Of a stretch of DNA of 64,000 nucleotides, positions 1-8,255 are shown piece after piece (position 1 is the stretch's first letter; each line of letters opens with the position of its first letter). Origin of the DNA: a bacterium (GTDB lineage: Bacteria > Armatimonadota > Abditibacteriia > Abditibacteriales > Abditibacteriaceae). The position numbers and the translations under genes are program-made. The stretch is from positions 1-64,000 of the forward strand of contig SDZD01000001.1 in NCBI GenBank assembly GCA_004172935.1. Direction: 5' to 3'. The notes beneath the pieces are model-generated. The model searched no databases, was not told the origin of the DNA, and worked only from the letters and a program-made list of their open reading frames with translations.

Positions 1-181
1 GGAAAAAGGGGAGCGCCCTAGTGGGCGGGTGGGGTTTGATTTTGCTGCACCGACCAGATCGGGCTTTTTATCGTCGAATAATCGTCGAAAAACGCATCGA
101 GCGAGCTGCGCAGCGCCCGACGGTCGCGTCTTTATCCTACGGGGCTAGGGGGTGTTAGGCGGTTTGCGTCTAAATAAGGAT

Positions 182-1822
182 TTAGGCCGCTATCCAGTCA
201 GTGGAAGTCAAGCCGCCAGAGAGTGCGCGGAACTTCGCGCCCGCTGCATTCCAGGCTTCGACCATACCGCCAATAACGCGAATCTCGAATTCGTCGCTAA
301 CCGTGATTGCCGTCGATACCAGAACCGCCGCTGTGTCAGCGGGCCATGTCGCGGGGTTGGTCGTTCGTTTGAACCATAGCCCGCGAACGCCGCTAACGGT
401 GCGAACTGCCAGAGTGGCCGCGCCACCAGCGGGCAATAAAACGAAGTGGAATGAGTGAGGGGTGGTTGTCCACATAGTTGCTAATCTCGTCCACGTCGCG
501 CCGCTGGTCGCGAGGTCAACGCCGTTATAAAGCGCGATTGTGTTATCCGTCTCGAAGTTGGCGACGTAAATCGAGCCGTATCCTTTGCCCGCCGTCTTTG
601 CGCCCTTCAGTGGGCGGCGCCCAGGCGTGGGAGCGGTCGCCGGTATCGAGACTTTGCCGAAACTTCGAATCGCCACCGGCGCGGGCGGGGTTACGCTCGC
701 GTCGAATCGAGAGAGTCGCGTTGTGGCGGCATCGAGCGGGGCACACTGCCACACGGCGCGGGCATTGCCCCCCGCTTGCCACAGCCGCCGCGCGAGTCGT
801 GCGTAGGCGGGAATCGTGATCGACGCGCCCTGAATGGTAAGCGTCTCGTTGTCAGTGGTGGTTTGCGTGAGCTGAAACGCCGCGCTCGTGTTGGTTCCGC
901 GCGCCGCTATCGCCGCCTCAGAAATCCGCAACTTCGTCGCCGTCATCAGCTCGTAAGCGGGCGCCGGGCCGGTGCCGCCACTGGTGCCGAATGTGCGCGT
1001 GGTGACGACGCCGTTCAAATCCCAGCTCTGTGTCAAATCGACTTCGACATATTCACCGTTCGCGTCCCATTCGCCGGTGATGGTGCTATTAGGTTGAGAG
1101 CGGAGGGAAACCCACACCGAATAACGCCCTACGGCGTCGATAACTCGCACGCGAATCGAGCGGTCAGCGGAATAAGTTGTGTTGTAGTCGGGCGCAATGT
1201 CGCGTGTTCCCAGGCACTCCCAGCCGTTGAATGAACCCGTCAGACCGTCGCGTGCGGTATTGTAAAAACCACTGACGCCCGCATGTGTGGTGATACTGCC
1301 CGCAATGTCGATTTGCAATGATACCGGCGACACATAGCGTCCGCCGTTCGGTGGCGTCGCTAACTGTGAACCGCCCTGTGCCAATACTCGAAAGGTGAAA
1401 TTATTCGTCACGCCAGGCGTGCGCCCGACATAAATCGAGTACAGCGATGGGGGGACAGAAACGCAGATGTTCGGCGCGAAGCTAGGAGCCGGGCCGTTCG
1501 ACTCGTAATATTGAAGGTACTTTCCCAACAGCGAACTATCAAATGTTATAGTCGCACATGCTTGACTGATATTGAAGTAGTTCGAATAGGTGATGGTTCC
1601 CGTCGCCACCGGCCCGCTGTTGGTCGGCGTTGGGAATCCCCGCTCAAAGGCGCCCCCAGGGGCGCTAGTGCCGCCACCAGTAAAGTTAACCCACGGGTTG
1701 AGCGGGTTGTTAGATGTGGTTGCGGTCGGCGTTACATCATAGTCTTTGATTTCCCATGCCCCAAAACCGGGGTAAGTGGAGAAGTGACCCGGCGCCGGAA
1801 CCACGAGAGAGACATCGGCCAT
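182..1822 (-). CDS. phage tail-associated protein (tip, baseplate or minor tail)
   Basis: A 546-residue protein encoded directly downstream of the tape-measure gene. Its ATG overlaps the tape-measure stop codon (TAATG at about 1,820), so the two are probably translationally coupled. The sequence is rich in Thr, Ser, Gly and Asn, has no signal peptide or membrane segment, and looks like a string of beta-sandwich domains, as in distal tail, tip or receptor-binding proteins. I recognise no enzymatic motif. The tail role rests on gene order (tube, chaperone, tape measure, then this gene), not on homology I can name. The 181 bases to its left hold no convincing gene. Confidence 0.6.
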   Translation of the reverse strand: MADVSLVVPAPGHFSTYPGFGAWEIKDYDVTPTATTSNNPLNPWVNFTGGGTSAPGGAFERGFPTPTNSGPVATGTITYSNYFNISQACATITFDSSLLGKYLQYYESNGPAPSFAPNICVSVPPSLYSIYVGRTPGVTNNFTFRVLAQGGSQLATPPNGGRYVSPVSLQIDIAGSITTHAGVSGFYNTARDGLTGSFNGWECLGTRDIAPDYNTTYSADRSIRVRVIDAVGRYSVWVSLRSQPNSTITGEWDANGEYVEVDLTQSWDLNGVVTTRTFGTSGGTGPAPAYELMTATKLRISEAAIAARGTNTSAAFQLTQTTTDNETLTIQGASITIPAYARLARRLWQAGGNARAVWQCAPLDAATTRLSRFDASVTPPAPVAIRSFGKVSIPATAPTPGRRPLKGAKTAGKGYGSIYVANFETDNTIALYNGVDLATSGATWTRLATMWTTTPHSFHFVLLPAGGAATLAVRTVSGVRGLWFKRTTNPATWPADTAAVLVSTAITVSDEFEIRVIGGMVEAWNAAGAKFRALSGGLTSTDWIAA

Positions 1823-3534
1823 TAGCGCACCTTCCCCTTCAGATTCCCCAAGCCACTATATGGAAGGCGAATGTCGCGCGGGTAGAGGTGAATCACGATT
1901 TCCTTCCCCTCTATGTTGGCTTCGCCGTCGAGTCCTACGTTTAGCTCTGGGAGCTTCGTGCCATCGCCGCCCGCCAGGGGCGCGCCTTTCGGTACGGTCG
2001 TGACTATATCGCGCCCTTTCTCGCTTCCCCTACCCGCGAGCGACGCGAGTATCGACGCCAAGTTGCCGCCCGTCGCGTCCATTGTCGCTCTAACCTGTTC
2101 TTCCACACTCGACGGCGCCGCACTGGTCGGCGCGCCTATTGGCGCGCCGGGTGCCGCGCTCGATGGTGCAGGAATGCTAATAGTTGGCATTGCGACGGGA
2201 GCGCCGATATTCGCCGCCGTCATTGTCGGCATTGGAACCGCGCCGGACGGACTCGTGTTCATCGCCGCATCAGCCTTAGCCATGAGTTCCTCGGCTTTCT
2301 TTTCCGTCTCGCTTTTTTCGGGAGTGTGGTCTACGTCGGAACCACCGTCGCCGCCAGATAGCCCTATCCAGACGTCAGCCATCGGCCCCCACTTTTGGCG
2401 CAAGTGTTCATCGTCCATCGTTTGCGCGTCCTGATACCCCAGGTACGCCACCAGGAGGCCCGCTACTGCCGTCGTTGCTAGAGCCGCTGTTGCCGCCAGA
2501 GTACCGAACCCGACGCTCGCGGTGAGTGCCGCCGCTCCTGCCGATATAGACGCCCCCACTGACGAGAGCGCGCCCATAATGTAACTCCCAAAGGCGCTAA
2601 CGCTGGTTATTCCCATCGCCTGAAGCGAGAGAATCATCATACCGAGTTGAGAACCGAGGGCCATAACCCCACCAACAGCCGTAAGGGCCGCACTTCCAAT
2701 GTATCCGACGAAACCCGCCGTCGTTTCGAGTTGGGGACTCGCATTCACGCACTTCAGAATTGATAGGGATATAGAATCAACTCCCGCCTTTGCAGCACTG
2801 GCACCCAGGGCTAGATTTCGGGTTGCTACGCTCGACTGATAATTTAAATCGTTAGCAGCTGCCGCGCCGTCCGTGAGCGAGTCGTTAAGCCCGGCTAATG
2901 TTCCGTCTGCTTTTGCAATGAAAAATTCGAGGAATTTCGCTTGCCCCGCCGCGACAGAAATGCTTTTCGCCGCCTCTACCGCCGCTTGATCGGCATCGGA
3001 GAAAAAGAGCTTCATGCCCTCAAGCCCCTTCAAATCCATATTTTTGTACGCCGCCGCGAGCGTGTCCGCTACGCCGTCGAGTTCGTCGCCACTCGAACGC
3101 GCGGCGCGGGCCATCAGCGGGAGCAGCTGCGTTAACTGCTTTGTTTCTATATTCGCCATCGCGAGCCGTTGAGCGGCAGTCTTTAAACCGCCGTCGTCCG
3201 CGAAGTGGCCCATGTCGCGAACCTTCCCGATTTCGTCCATGATCGCGCTCATGTCCTGAAGTCGGCCCTGCTTTTTCAACATGGATTCGAGGGTTTTATC
3301 CATGTTGGCGGTTTCGGCGTTCGCTTCTATCATGCCGTCCATTATTTCTAAGCCAGCTTTGCCTATGCTAGATAGTGCGTCACCTGCACCTTTCAAGCGG
3401 TCGAGCCGGTCGTGGAGGGTTTGAGCAGACGCGCTGAGAGTACCAACCCCACCAGCAGCAGAGGTCATATTGTTTTGGAACTGGCTAACACCCTGCGAAA
3501 CAAGGCTAATGACTATAGAGTAAGCAGCAGACAT
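1822..3534 (-). CDS. phage tail tape-measure protein, intact copy with replaced 5' end
   Basis: A 570-residue protein with an N-terminal helical segment, a long Ala-rich helical part (about residues 30-250), hydrophobic stretches around residues 270-380, and a Pro/Ala-rich C-terminal region. This matches a short tape-measure protein, which sets tail length and helps DNA entry. I place the start at ATG 3,532-3,534 because a second copy of the same N-terminus (12,411-12,581) starts at the equivalent Met. Its first 47 residues match that fragment at 39 positions, yet most of the shared codons differ at the third base; exact DNA identity is limited to 22 bp (3,401-3,422 and 12,448-12,469). I infer that the first 45 or so codons came in with the adjacent cargo island and restored the split gene. 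Confidence 0.8.
   Translation of the reverse strand: MSAAYSIVISLVSQGVSQFQNNMTSAAGGVGTLSASAQTLHDRLDRLKGAGDALSSIGKAGLEIMDGMIEANAETANMDKTLESMLKKQGRLQDMSAIMDEIGKVRDMGHFADDGGLKTAAQRLAMANIETKQLTQLLPLMARAARSSGDELDGVADTLAAAYKNMDLKGLEGMKLFFSDADQAAVEAAKSISVAAGQAKFLEFFIAKADGTLAGLNDSLTDGAAAANDLNYQSSVATRNLALGASAAKAGVDSISLSILKCVNASPQLETTAGFVGYIGSAALTAVGGVMALGSQLGMMILSLQAMGITSVSAFGSYIMGALSSVGASISAGAAALTASVGFGTLAATAALATTAVAGLLVAYLGYQDAQTMDDEHLRQKWGPMADVWIGLSGGDGGSDVDHTPEKSETEKKAEELMAKADAAMNTSPSGAVPMPTMTAANIGAPVAMPTISIPAPSSAAPGAPIGAPTSAAPSSVEEQVRATMDATGGNLASILASLAGRGSEKGRDIVTTVPKGAPLAGGDGTKLPELNVGLDGEANIEGKEIVIHLYPRDIRLPYSGLGNLKGKVR
3401..3422. repeat. left 22-bp direct repeat bounding the cargo island
   Basis: This 22-bp stretch inside the intact tape-measure gene is identical to 12,448-12,469 and lies in the same reading frame. 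The 9,047 bp between equivalent positions form the island. Recombination across the pair would delete the island and join the resident 5' end (12,470-12,581) in frame to the rest of the gene. Flanking sequence diverges abruptly on both sides. Confidence 0.8.
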
Positions 3535-3595
3535 AGAGGGGAAAGAGGAGACACGCCATTTATTGTTTTCTAAAAACAAGGGCGGTAGCGGAGGT

Positions 3596-3615
3596 TTTGG
3601 CGCGTGTTTGGCGCG
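3596..3615 (-). promoter_or_regulatory. GCCAAA direct-repeat motif upstream of the tape-measure gene
   Basis: Read on the minus strand, CGCGCCAAACACGCGCCAAA holds two GCGCCAAA units 11 bp apart, about one helical turn. A related motif lies 17,042-17,061 and 22,383-22,402, and a half copy at 23,917-23,925, each upstream of a minus-strand phage gene. It could be an activator site or late-promoter element. It lies inside the island, so the replaced 5' end of the tape-measure gene may bring its own control region. No -10 box is obvious. Confidence 0.45.
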
Positions 3616-3720
3616 TCTTTTTTCTACGAGGTGCAGAATTCTCCTACAAAGCTGTTCGTATCCTCTATCAAAAAGGGAGATTTGGTAGAAAGTCTCAATA
3701 GAAAACCATATACTTTCACC

Positions 3721-4329
3721 ATGACCAGTGAAATGAAATCAGTGTCAGGGGATTTGCTGCAAAAATTAATTGAGGAACATGGCCCCCAGCGATTTACAAA
3801 GCGCGAGCTGAATGCTTCATCTGATTTGTTTGGAGAAAGATGCGCTCTTTTTTATACACCGACCGAGTGTTTCCCTGAAGAGTGGGTTGGACACGGTAAT
3901 CTAGACGTGACTTTACCAGTGGCTACCCCTTCGTACTACGAGTTCTATGAGTCTCGTCTCTATCAAACGCCGCGCTTTTGGGTTGATTTGCTTCAGCGTG
4001 CCACCGGAAAAATAAGATGGACGCCGTTTTTTCCGGCGCATGTCACTATCATCCGCTACGACTCTATCTCGCTTCCATATCATTTCTTGCATGGAGCAAA
4101 AGCCCTGCTTGATTCCTTAAAGGTTTCTACAACAGGACGTAGCGATGGACTCTATCTACATTATTTTGGTGCTATAGTGGACGACAGCCCAGATCATGTC
4201 CAAACCGAATACAGGCAGCAATTGGTGAGTCATCCATCGCAAGCAAGAACTCGTATCATCGTATCCCAGAGTAACTTAAGTGGCCCCGGTTTGCGCGTTA
4301 TTACTGACACAGAGCCAATTGTCTTTTAA
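3721..4329 (+). CDS. hypothetical protein, island cargo
   Basis: I do not recognise this family. I use ATG 3,721 (202 residues) rather than the in-frame GTG at 3,604. A TATACT box sits about six bases before this ATG, the same apparently leaderless layout as other island genes, and GTG 3,604 lies inside the GCCAAA motif. The protein has many aromatic residues, no signal peptide and no obvious catalytic motif. Its DNA is clearly more AT-rich than the phage structural genes, which suggests separate acquisition. It is transcribed away from the tape-measure gene at the left edge of the island. Confidence 0.6.
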   Translation: MTSEMKSVSGDLLQKLIEEHGPQRFTKRELNASSDLFGERCALFYTPTECFPEEWVGHGNLDVTLPVATPSYYEFYESRLYQTPRFWVDLLQRATGKIRWTPFFPAHVTIIRYDSISLPYHFLHGAKALLDSLKVSTTGRSDGLYLHYFGAIVDDSPDHVQTEYRQQLVSHPSQARTRIIVSQSNLSGPGLRVITDTEPIVF

Positions 4330-4396
4330 TTATCATCACACTCAACCAATTTTTTAGCAATCGCCACTAGCGTTCTTGGGCGGCTGCTCTTCCATT

Positions 4397-5386
4397 TCAC
4401 AGGTCACGCTCGTTCCAACCGTAGTGACGAATCAAGTGCTCGTAGAAGTACAACAATGCTTCCTCTACCGTCTCTAAATCTTTTCTTGCCAAATTCACGT
4501 CATAATCTGCCTCAAATTTATTTCTGTGTATTAATTCGTGACGTTGATTTAAAATTCTATTTAGGGCATCAAAATAATTTTCTTTACGTCCCTTCTGGGG
4601 TTTTCTAAGTTCTCCCGCTATATCAAGAGAATTGTCTAATTCTTTAACGTAAAAGCAGACTTTACCAATATTCTGGAAGGACATAGATTTTACAATCGCA
4701 CCTTCTACAGTTAATTCGCCTGTACTTATGGAAAGCAAATCATCTCCGTTGACTTTTGAGTTCTTTAGGACAGACAACTTCCGAGTAGAATACTTCAGTA
4801 AAGCGATGTATATCGATTTAAAATATTCTTCGATTACCGCTACTATAGAGGGAAGAAACAAGTTTGCAGATACAACAAACGGATTTGACTTTGGAACTAG
4901 CTGATACAGCGTCTCTACGCTTGAATCAACGTCACGTGATAATCCACCCAAAAAATTTAAATAAGACTTAGATGTTGATATTTCATTGTGCAACTTGAAA
5001 TATGCGTGTCGGCAGCCAGATTCTGAAGGAGTATGTATGTGCCCATTATACTTCAAGTACCTGCCCTTGCCATAATCAGAGTGAAATTTCCCGCCGAACC
5101 GTTTGCGTAATTGCTTGACAGTGAAATTGTGGAAATCTGAGTCCCATTTTGTCCTCCAAATAGGAGTTCTCGTTTCTACAGAAATCCTATTGTCTTTGAC
5201 ATAAATGAACAACTCGATTCCAGTGAAGAATTTGTAGTCCTCGTCTCTGTAAAAGTGGCCGCCCTGAATCACCATGCCATCAAAGACGGTTGGGCGCCCT
5301 ACATCATAACCGAGAATTTGAAGGAACTCAGCGACATCTTTCATCTTTGTACCGGCAGGTAAGTGGTTAACACAATCACAACCCAT
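4397..5386 (-). CDS. hypothetical protein with HEPN-like C-terminus
   Basis: 329 residues, AT-rich DNA, no signal peptide. The C-terminal 100 residues are helical and contain RHELIH (residues 282-287), which fits the Rx4-6H signature of HEPN domains, many of which are RNases in defence and toxin-antitoxin systems. The N-terminal 150 residues are rich in aromatic and basic residues and start with a Cys-rich segment (MGCDCVNH). It converges with the neighbour at 3,721-4,329. The HEPN assignment rests on the motif and its helical context only; HEPN domains without RNase activity are also common. Confidence 0.6.
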   Translation of the reverse strand: MGCDCVNHLPAGTKMKDVAEFLQILGYDVGRPTVFDGMVIQGGHFYRDEDYKFFTGIELFIYVKDNRISVETRTPIWRTKWDSDFHNFTVKQLRKRFGGKFHSDYGKGRYLKYNGHIHTPSESGCRHAYFKLHNEISTSKSYLNFLGGLSRDVDSSVETLYQLVPKSNPFVVSANLFLPSIVAVIEEYFKSIYIALLKYSTRKLSVLKNSKVNGDDLLSISTGELTVEGAIVKSMSFQNIGKVCFYVKELDNSLDIAGELRKPQKGRKENYFDALNRILNQRHELIHRNKFEADYDVNLARKDLETVEEALLYFYEHLIRHYGWNERDL

Positions 5387-5558
5387 ATTGAGCCAATTTT
5401 AACTAAGTGCTCCACTTTTAAGCAAAGGAGGAGTAGATAAATTCTATCCCTCCTGGGTCCAGCACTCAATAAACCGTTACCTCTTGTTCTGCTTCATTAA
5501 AATACTCGATGGATGGTGAATCGTCCCACTTGCCTAACGACTTGACTATAAAGGTGGC

Positions 5559-5768
5559 TTATTCTTTCCCTTTTTGATGAAGCATGACAGAGACAGCGCT
5601 ATCGCCGTCAAGGGCACGCAAAACAATTTCCTTAACGGCTGCGCCTAGAAATTCTTTTGCTCTTTGGCCCTTGACTGCTTCGCTTGCTCTGTAAGAAGAA
5701 CAATTACCGGGAAAAACTTGCCCCAAACAACAATAGTTTGTGGACAGCAAAACCCCGCGCGCTTTCAT
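5559..5768 (-). CDS. small hypothetical protein in left arm of a 149-bp inverted repeat
   Basis: 69 residues. The C-terminal 46 residues fall in a segment repeated in inverted orientation at 10,659-10,807. The two copies encode nearly the same peptide in corresponding frames (shared motifs KEFLG, AVKEIVLRALDGDSAVSVML), and many of the base differences are synonymous or conservative, which suggests the segment was once coding. The other copy has no start codon and a premature stop. It lies downstream of the HNH gene in the same direction. Function unknown; it may itself be a remnant. Confidence 0.4.
   Translation of the reverse strand: MKARGVLLSTNYCCLGQVFPGNCSSYRASEAVKGQRAKEFLGAAVKEIVLRALDGDSAVSVMLHQKGKE
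5566..5713 (+). repeat. inverted repeat arm A (about 148 bp)
   Basis: The reverse complement of 10,659-10,807 matches this segment at roughly 85-90 per cent by eye. The arms enclose about 5 kb holding the HNH gene, three small phage-like genes and the DUF262/HEPN pair. Recombination between the arms would invert that segment. Confidence 0.75.
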
Positions 5769-5795
5769 ATGCTGAAGATGCGCGGGGGTAGATTT

Positions 5796-6689
5796 TCAAC
5801 GGTGCCGCTCTTTGCACCACACGAGCGGCGCGACGGTCGAGCCTATCAGAGACAAGTAACGCGGCGCAGCGTCCATCTCTTTTCCCTTAATTGCGCGGTG
5901 GCAATCCTTGCATAAAGTAATACCATTCTGTATCTCAATTAAAAGCTGGGGGAATCGCGCCTTTGGAAAAATATGGTGCGCTTGTAGCTTGCCATGACGC
6001 TTTCCACAATCAGCACATCGATAGTCGTCCCTCTTGAAAACCGAAATCCGCCACCCGACGTACTCAGGCGTAGCCCGTACCAACCCCCATTTTTCCGAGG
6101 CGTATCCATGCCACTGGTCAAGACTGACGCCCTGCCTATTCGCACTGATTTTACGTCCCCACTCAGCCCCTTTCATCTCTCTGCGGGCTATGCCGCGCGC
6201 CTTCAGCGCTCTTAAACAGACTGTCCCAGAGATGCCTACTGCTGCTGCTGCTTCGTCAGCACTCTTGCCAGCCAAATAACCTTGGACAGCAGCATCCAAT
6301 AGTGCTTGGGAAGTAGCCTTTTTAGTTCGGCTCCCCTTCGGTATTCCGGCCCTTCTTCGGGGGATGCCCCTTCTTTTAAGTTCATCTAGACAAACAGATT
6401 GGTCTTTTCCAAACGCTTTCGCCGCTTGTTCTGCTGTTTGGCCGTCTTGATACAGAGCGACAATGGCGTCAAGAGTCTCTTGGTTCGACTTACGTAGACC
6501 GACAGGAGGAAGAGACTTGCGCGCGCTGATTCCCTGCCGCTTAAGCTCATCTAGACACACATATTCGGTTTTTCCGAACGCTGCCGCCGCTTGTTTGGCT
6601 GTATGGCCGCTTATGTATAGAGCGACTATAGCATCAAGAATATCCTGACTTGTCTTGTTAGGTGGAGCGAAACCTTTTGGAACTGCCAT
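5796..6689 (-). CDS. HNH endonuclease with three helix-turn-helix-like repeats
   Basis: About 297 residues from ATG 6,687-6,689, chosen because TATACT lies six bases upstream and the in-frame codons before it overlap the operator. The N-terminal half has three tandem repeats of about 45 residues, each with a motif like LDAIVALY followed by TAxQAAxAFGK and CLDELKRRGI; this looks like three HTH units. The C-terminal third is a classic HNH nuclease: CADC, QAHH, an Asn in NGITL, and CKDCH, giving a structural zinc site and the beta-beta-alpha-metal centre. Free-standing HNH enzymes of this type spread by homing. Its place in an island that duplicates a piece of the target gene makes it the best candidate for island mobility. 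No recombinase is present in the island. Confidence 0.85.
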   Translation of the reverse strand: MAVPKGFAPPNKTSQDILDAIVALYISGHTAKQAAAAFGKTEYVCLDELKRQGISARKSLPPVGLRKSNQETLDAIVALYQDGQTAEQAAKAFGKDQSVCLDELKRRGIPRRRAGIPKGSRTKKATSQALLDAAVQGYLAGKSADEAAAAVGISGTVCLRALKARGIARREMKGAEWGRKISANRQGVSLDQWHGYASEKWGLVRATPEYVGWRISVFKRDDYRCADCGKRHGKLQAHHIFPKARFPQLLIEIQNGITLCKDCHRAIKGKEMDAAPRYLSLIGSTVAPLVWCKERHR

Positions 6690-6700
6690 ACTGACAGTAT

Positions 6701-6717
6701 AACCAATCAGATAGGTT
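6701..6717 (-). promoter_or_regulatory. operator and promoter of the HNH gene
   Basis: AACCAATCAGATAGGTT is an imperfect palindrome matching the operator consensus ACCTATYARATAGGT. On the minus strand it lies between TTGCAA and TATACT (18-bp spacer), and the HNH ATG follows the -10 box by six bases. Binding here should block RNA polymerase. The transcript would be leaderless or nearly so. Confidence 0.65.
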
Positions 6718-6725
6718 AATTGCAA

Positions 6726-6983
6726 TCAAGTCAAAGGCTTATTCTCTTTGATTCGGCGGCGAATTGCGCGCCCACGTGGGCAACTTGTCGGGTGCGCAGC
6801 AACCGTCAAGGTATCACCACCATTGCAGTTACAGGGAATTTCCAAAAGGGGCTTGACCGTGCCAACTGGACGCCCACCCGATTTGCCATTCTCACGTGAG
6901 GATGCCGCTTTCTTTTCTGTTTTGATGCTCCCCAAAAAGCCCGCAATCTCTGAGAGCTTTGCCTTCTTCTCATCCTCGGTCAT
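6726..6983 (-). CDS. small basic hypothetical protein, possible regulator
   Basis: 85 residues, Lys/Arg-rich, with GGRPVG (a weak AT-hook-like sequence) and a Cys-containing segment (CNCNGGD, SCPRG). I do not recognise a family. It is transcribed from an operator-bearing promoter (TATAAT at 6,991-6,996, seven bases before the ATG) and ends one base before the region controlling the HNH gene. Size, charge and position among three promoters that share an operator make it a candidate DNA-binding regulator of those promoters, but nothing in the sequence proves this. Confidence 0.55.
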   Translation of the reverse strand: MTEDEKKAKLSEIAGFLGSIKTEKKAASSRENGKSGGRPVGTVKPLLEIPCNCNGGDTLTVAAHPTSCPRGRAIRRRIKENKPLT

Positions 6984-6995
6984 GGAAAAAATTAT

Positions 6996-7012
6996 AACCC
7001 ATCACATAGATT
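6996..7012 (-). promoter_or_regulatory. degenerate operator at promoter of the 85-aa gene
   Basis: AACCCATCACATAGATT is a weaker match to ACCTATYARATAGGT. On the minus strand it immediately precedes and overlaps TATAAT (6,991-6,996), which sits seven bases before ATG 6,983. Confidence 0.5.
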
Positions 7013-7016
7013 TTTA

Positions 7017-7047
7017 TTTACAAATAACCTATCAGATAGGTTATACT
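7017..7047 (+). promoter_or_regulatory. promoter with perfect palindromic operator
   Basis: TTTACA (7,017-7,022) and TATACT (7,042-7,047) are separated by 19 bp, and the spacer holds the perfect palindrome AACCTATCAGATAGGTT (7,026-7,042). It would drive the three-gene operon 7,146-8,178. The same operator class is found at 6,701, 6,996 and 30,233. Confidence 0.65.
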
Positions 7048-7062
7048 ATATGAATAGGAAGA

Positions 7063-7108
7063 GAGGGAGAAGCGCGCTAACGCTCCTCCCTCGGTTACGC
7101 GAGTAACC
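7063..7108 (+). ncRNA. structured leader: two adjacent hairpins
   Basis: Just downstream of the promoter, 7,063-7,092 folds into a stem of GAGGGAG/CTCCCTC stacked on AGCG/CGCT (one A-C mismatch, loop CGCTAA). It is followed without a gap by 7,093-7,108, GGTTAC-GCGA-GTAACC, with a GNRA-type tetraloop. They form the first part of the leader of the 7,146-8,178 operon. Possible roles are mRNA stability, a cis-regulatory RNA, or a processed small RNA. I know no matching family. Confidence 0.5.
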
Positions 7109-7145
7109 AGCCTTACGGCCACTCCCTATTTTACGCGAGATAATC

Positions 7146-7388
7146 ATGACTTACTCTATCAACAGCCGTACAACGGCCCTCGGCAACCGCACCCACGTTG
7201 CCACCACCAACAACCACTCTTTCTACTGCGCACTCTTTGAAGCGGCCCTTGACGTGGACATTGAACCCGATACCAGCAAGGGGCGCGGCTCCTATACCGT
7301 CGAATTCATTTGCTCGGATGAGGAATGCGATGCCGTTCTTGAGAGCGCTCTGAACTGCACCACTCGCGGCTTAGTGGGGGTTGCATGA
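7146..7388 (+). CDS. hypothetical protein, first gene of a three-gene operon
   Basis: 80 residues, soluble, rich in Thr and Asn near the N-terminus, with an acidic middle and two Cys pairs (FICSDEECD and LNCTTRG). I recognise no family. Its stop overlaps the next start (ATGA at 7,385-7,388), indicating translational coupling. The GC-rich codon use matches the phage structural genes and contrasts with the AT-rich cargo on either side, so it may be a phage accessory gene rather than part of the defence-like cargo. Confidence 0.6.
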   Translation: MTYSINSRTTALGNRTHVATTNNHSFYCALFEAALDVDIEPDTSKGRGSYTVEFICSDEECDAVLESALNCTTRGLVGVA

Positions 7389-7723
7389 GCCATATCATCC
7401 ATAACCCGAACGGCGTCGAGTGGGACGTGTTTCTCACCACCTTGGACGGCGACGCCGCAAACGCAGAAGACAACCAACTTGTAGGCCGCTCCCGCTCTCT
7501 TGCGGGAGCGGCTGTGCTTCTACTGGATGCACTTGACCAACAAGCGCGCGAAGCACTGGAGGTCGAGCGCGCCCACATTGAAGCGCTAGAGGGGCGCTAC
7601 GTGCTGAGTCAGGTCAAGTACCTGAGCGCACAGAATAAAGCGGAGAAGCTGGAAATGGCGGCGCGATCAGGTGCGGCGCCGTCAGGGTTTGAGTTCTTCG
7701 GCTTCCAAGGAGGGCGGGCCTAA
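7385..7723 (+). CDS. hypothetical protein with coiled-coil segment
   Basis: 112 residues. The N-terminal part begins MSHIIHNPNGVEWDVF. The middle (about residues 40-95) is an Ala/Glu/Leu-rich helix likely to form a coiled coil, and the C-terminus is Gly/Phe-rich. It overlaps both neighbours in the operon (ATGA upstream, a one-base stop/start overlap at 7,723). Function unknown. Confidence 0.6.
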   Translation: MSHIIHNPNGVEWDVFLTTLDGDAANAEDNQLVGRSRSLAGAAVLLLDALDQQAREALEVERAHIEALEGRYVLSQVKYLSAQNKAEKLEMAARSGAAPSGFEFFGFQGGRA

Positions 7724-8178
7724 TGGGGCGCCTTCACTCACACCCACGCGCCCAGACGTCCGAATTCGGCAAACCCGATTCTGTTAGTACCAATAGTTGG
7801 GAAGAGTTCGGAGACGGAGCCATTCGGGAGCGTTCAGTGATGGTGAGCGAGTTTCACCACTGGCTCGTCAAAACCCGCATTGACGTCGAGCAAAAGCTAC
7901 TCAACGCGCGCCGCTCCATGAATGACACCGCTTTCTTCGCTGAAGCGGGCATTGCCGGGGCGTCTACACCCAAAGAGGTGCCACTATGCGTGATTGATTT
8001 TGCGCGCGATGCCTTGCGAGTTATCGACTTGCAACGCAAGCTCGATTTACTCAACGTCTACTATAGACAAGCCGCCAATGAAGAAAGTGACGACTCACTG
8101 ACTATCGAGAAAGGCAACGAGGCCGAGGTAGGGGCGCTCTGGAACTGGTTTATTGAGTGTCGAAGTCAGAAGGGATAA
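7723..8178 (+). CDS. hypothetical protein, last gene of the three-gene operon
   Basis: 151 residues, mostly helical and charged, with no recognised motif. An internal ATG at residue 40 (MVSEFHHWLVKTRID) is an alternative start, but the stop/start overlap with the previous gene supports the longer form. The operon ends in a strong terminator eight bases downstream. Confidence 0.6.
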   Translation: MGRLHSHPRAQTSEFGKPDSVSTNSWEEFGDGAIRERSVMVSEFHHWLVKTRIDVEQKLLNARRSMNDTAFFAEAGIAGASTPKEVPLCVIDFARDALRVIDLQRKLDLLNVYYRQAANEESDDSLTIEKGNEAEVGALWNWFIECRSQKG

Positions 8179-8185
8179 CGGGGGA

Positions 8186-8214
8186 GAGGCGCCGCAATGC
8201 GGCGCCTCTTTTCT
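8186..8214 (+). terminator. Rho-independent terminator
   Basis: GAGGCGCCGCA and TGCGGCGCCTC form an 11-bp GC-rich stem followed by a T-rich tract. It closes the 7,146-8,178 operon and separates it from the DUF262 gene. Confidence 0.85.
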
Positions 8215-8255
8215 TAGGTGGTTATGGTGTCTTAAGTGGGTAAAATAACTACACA

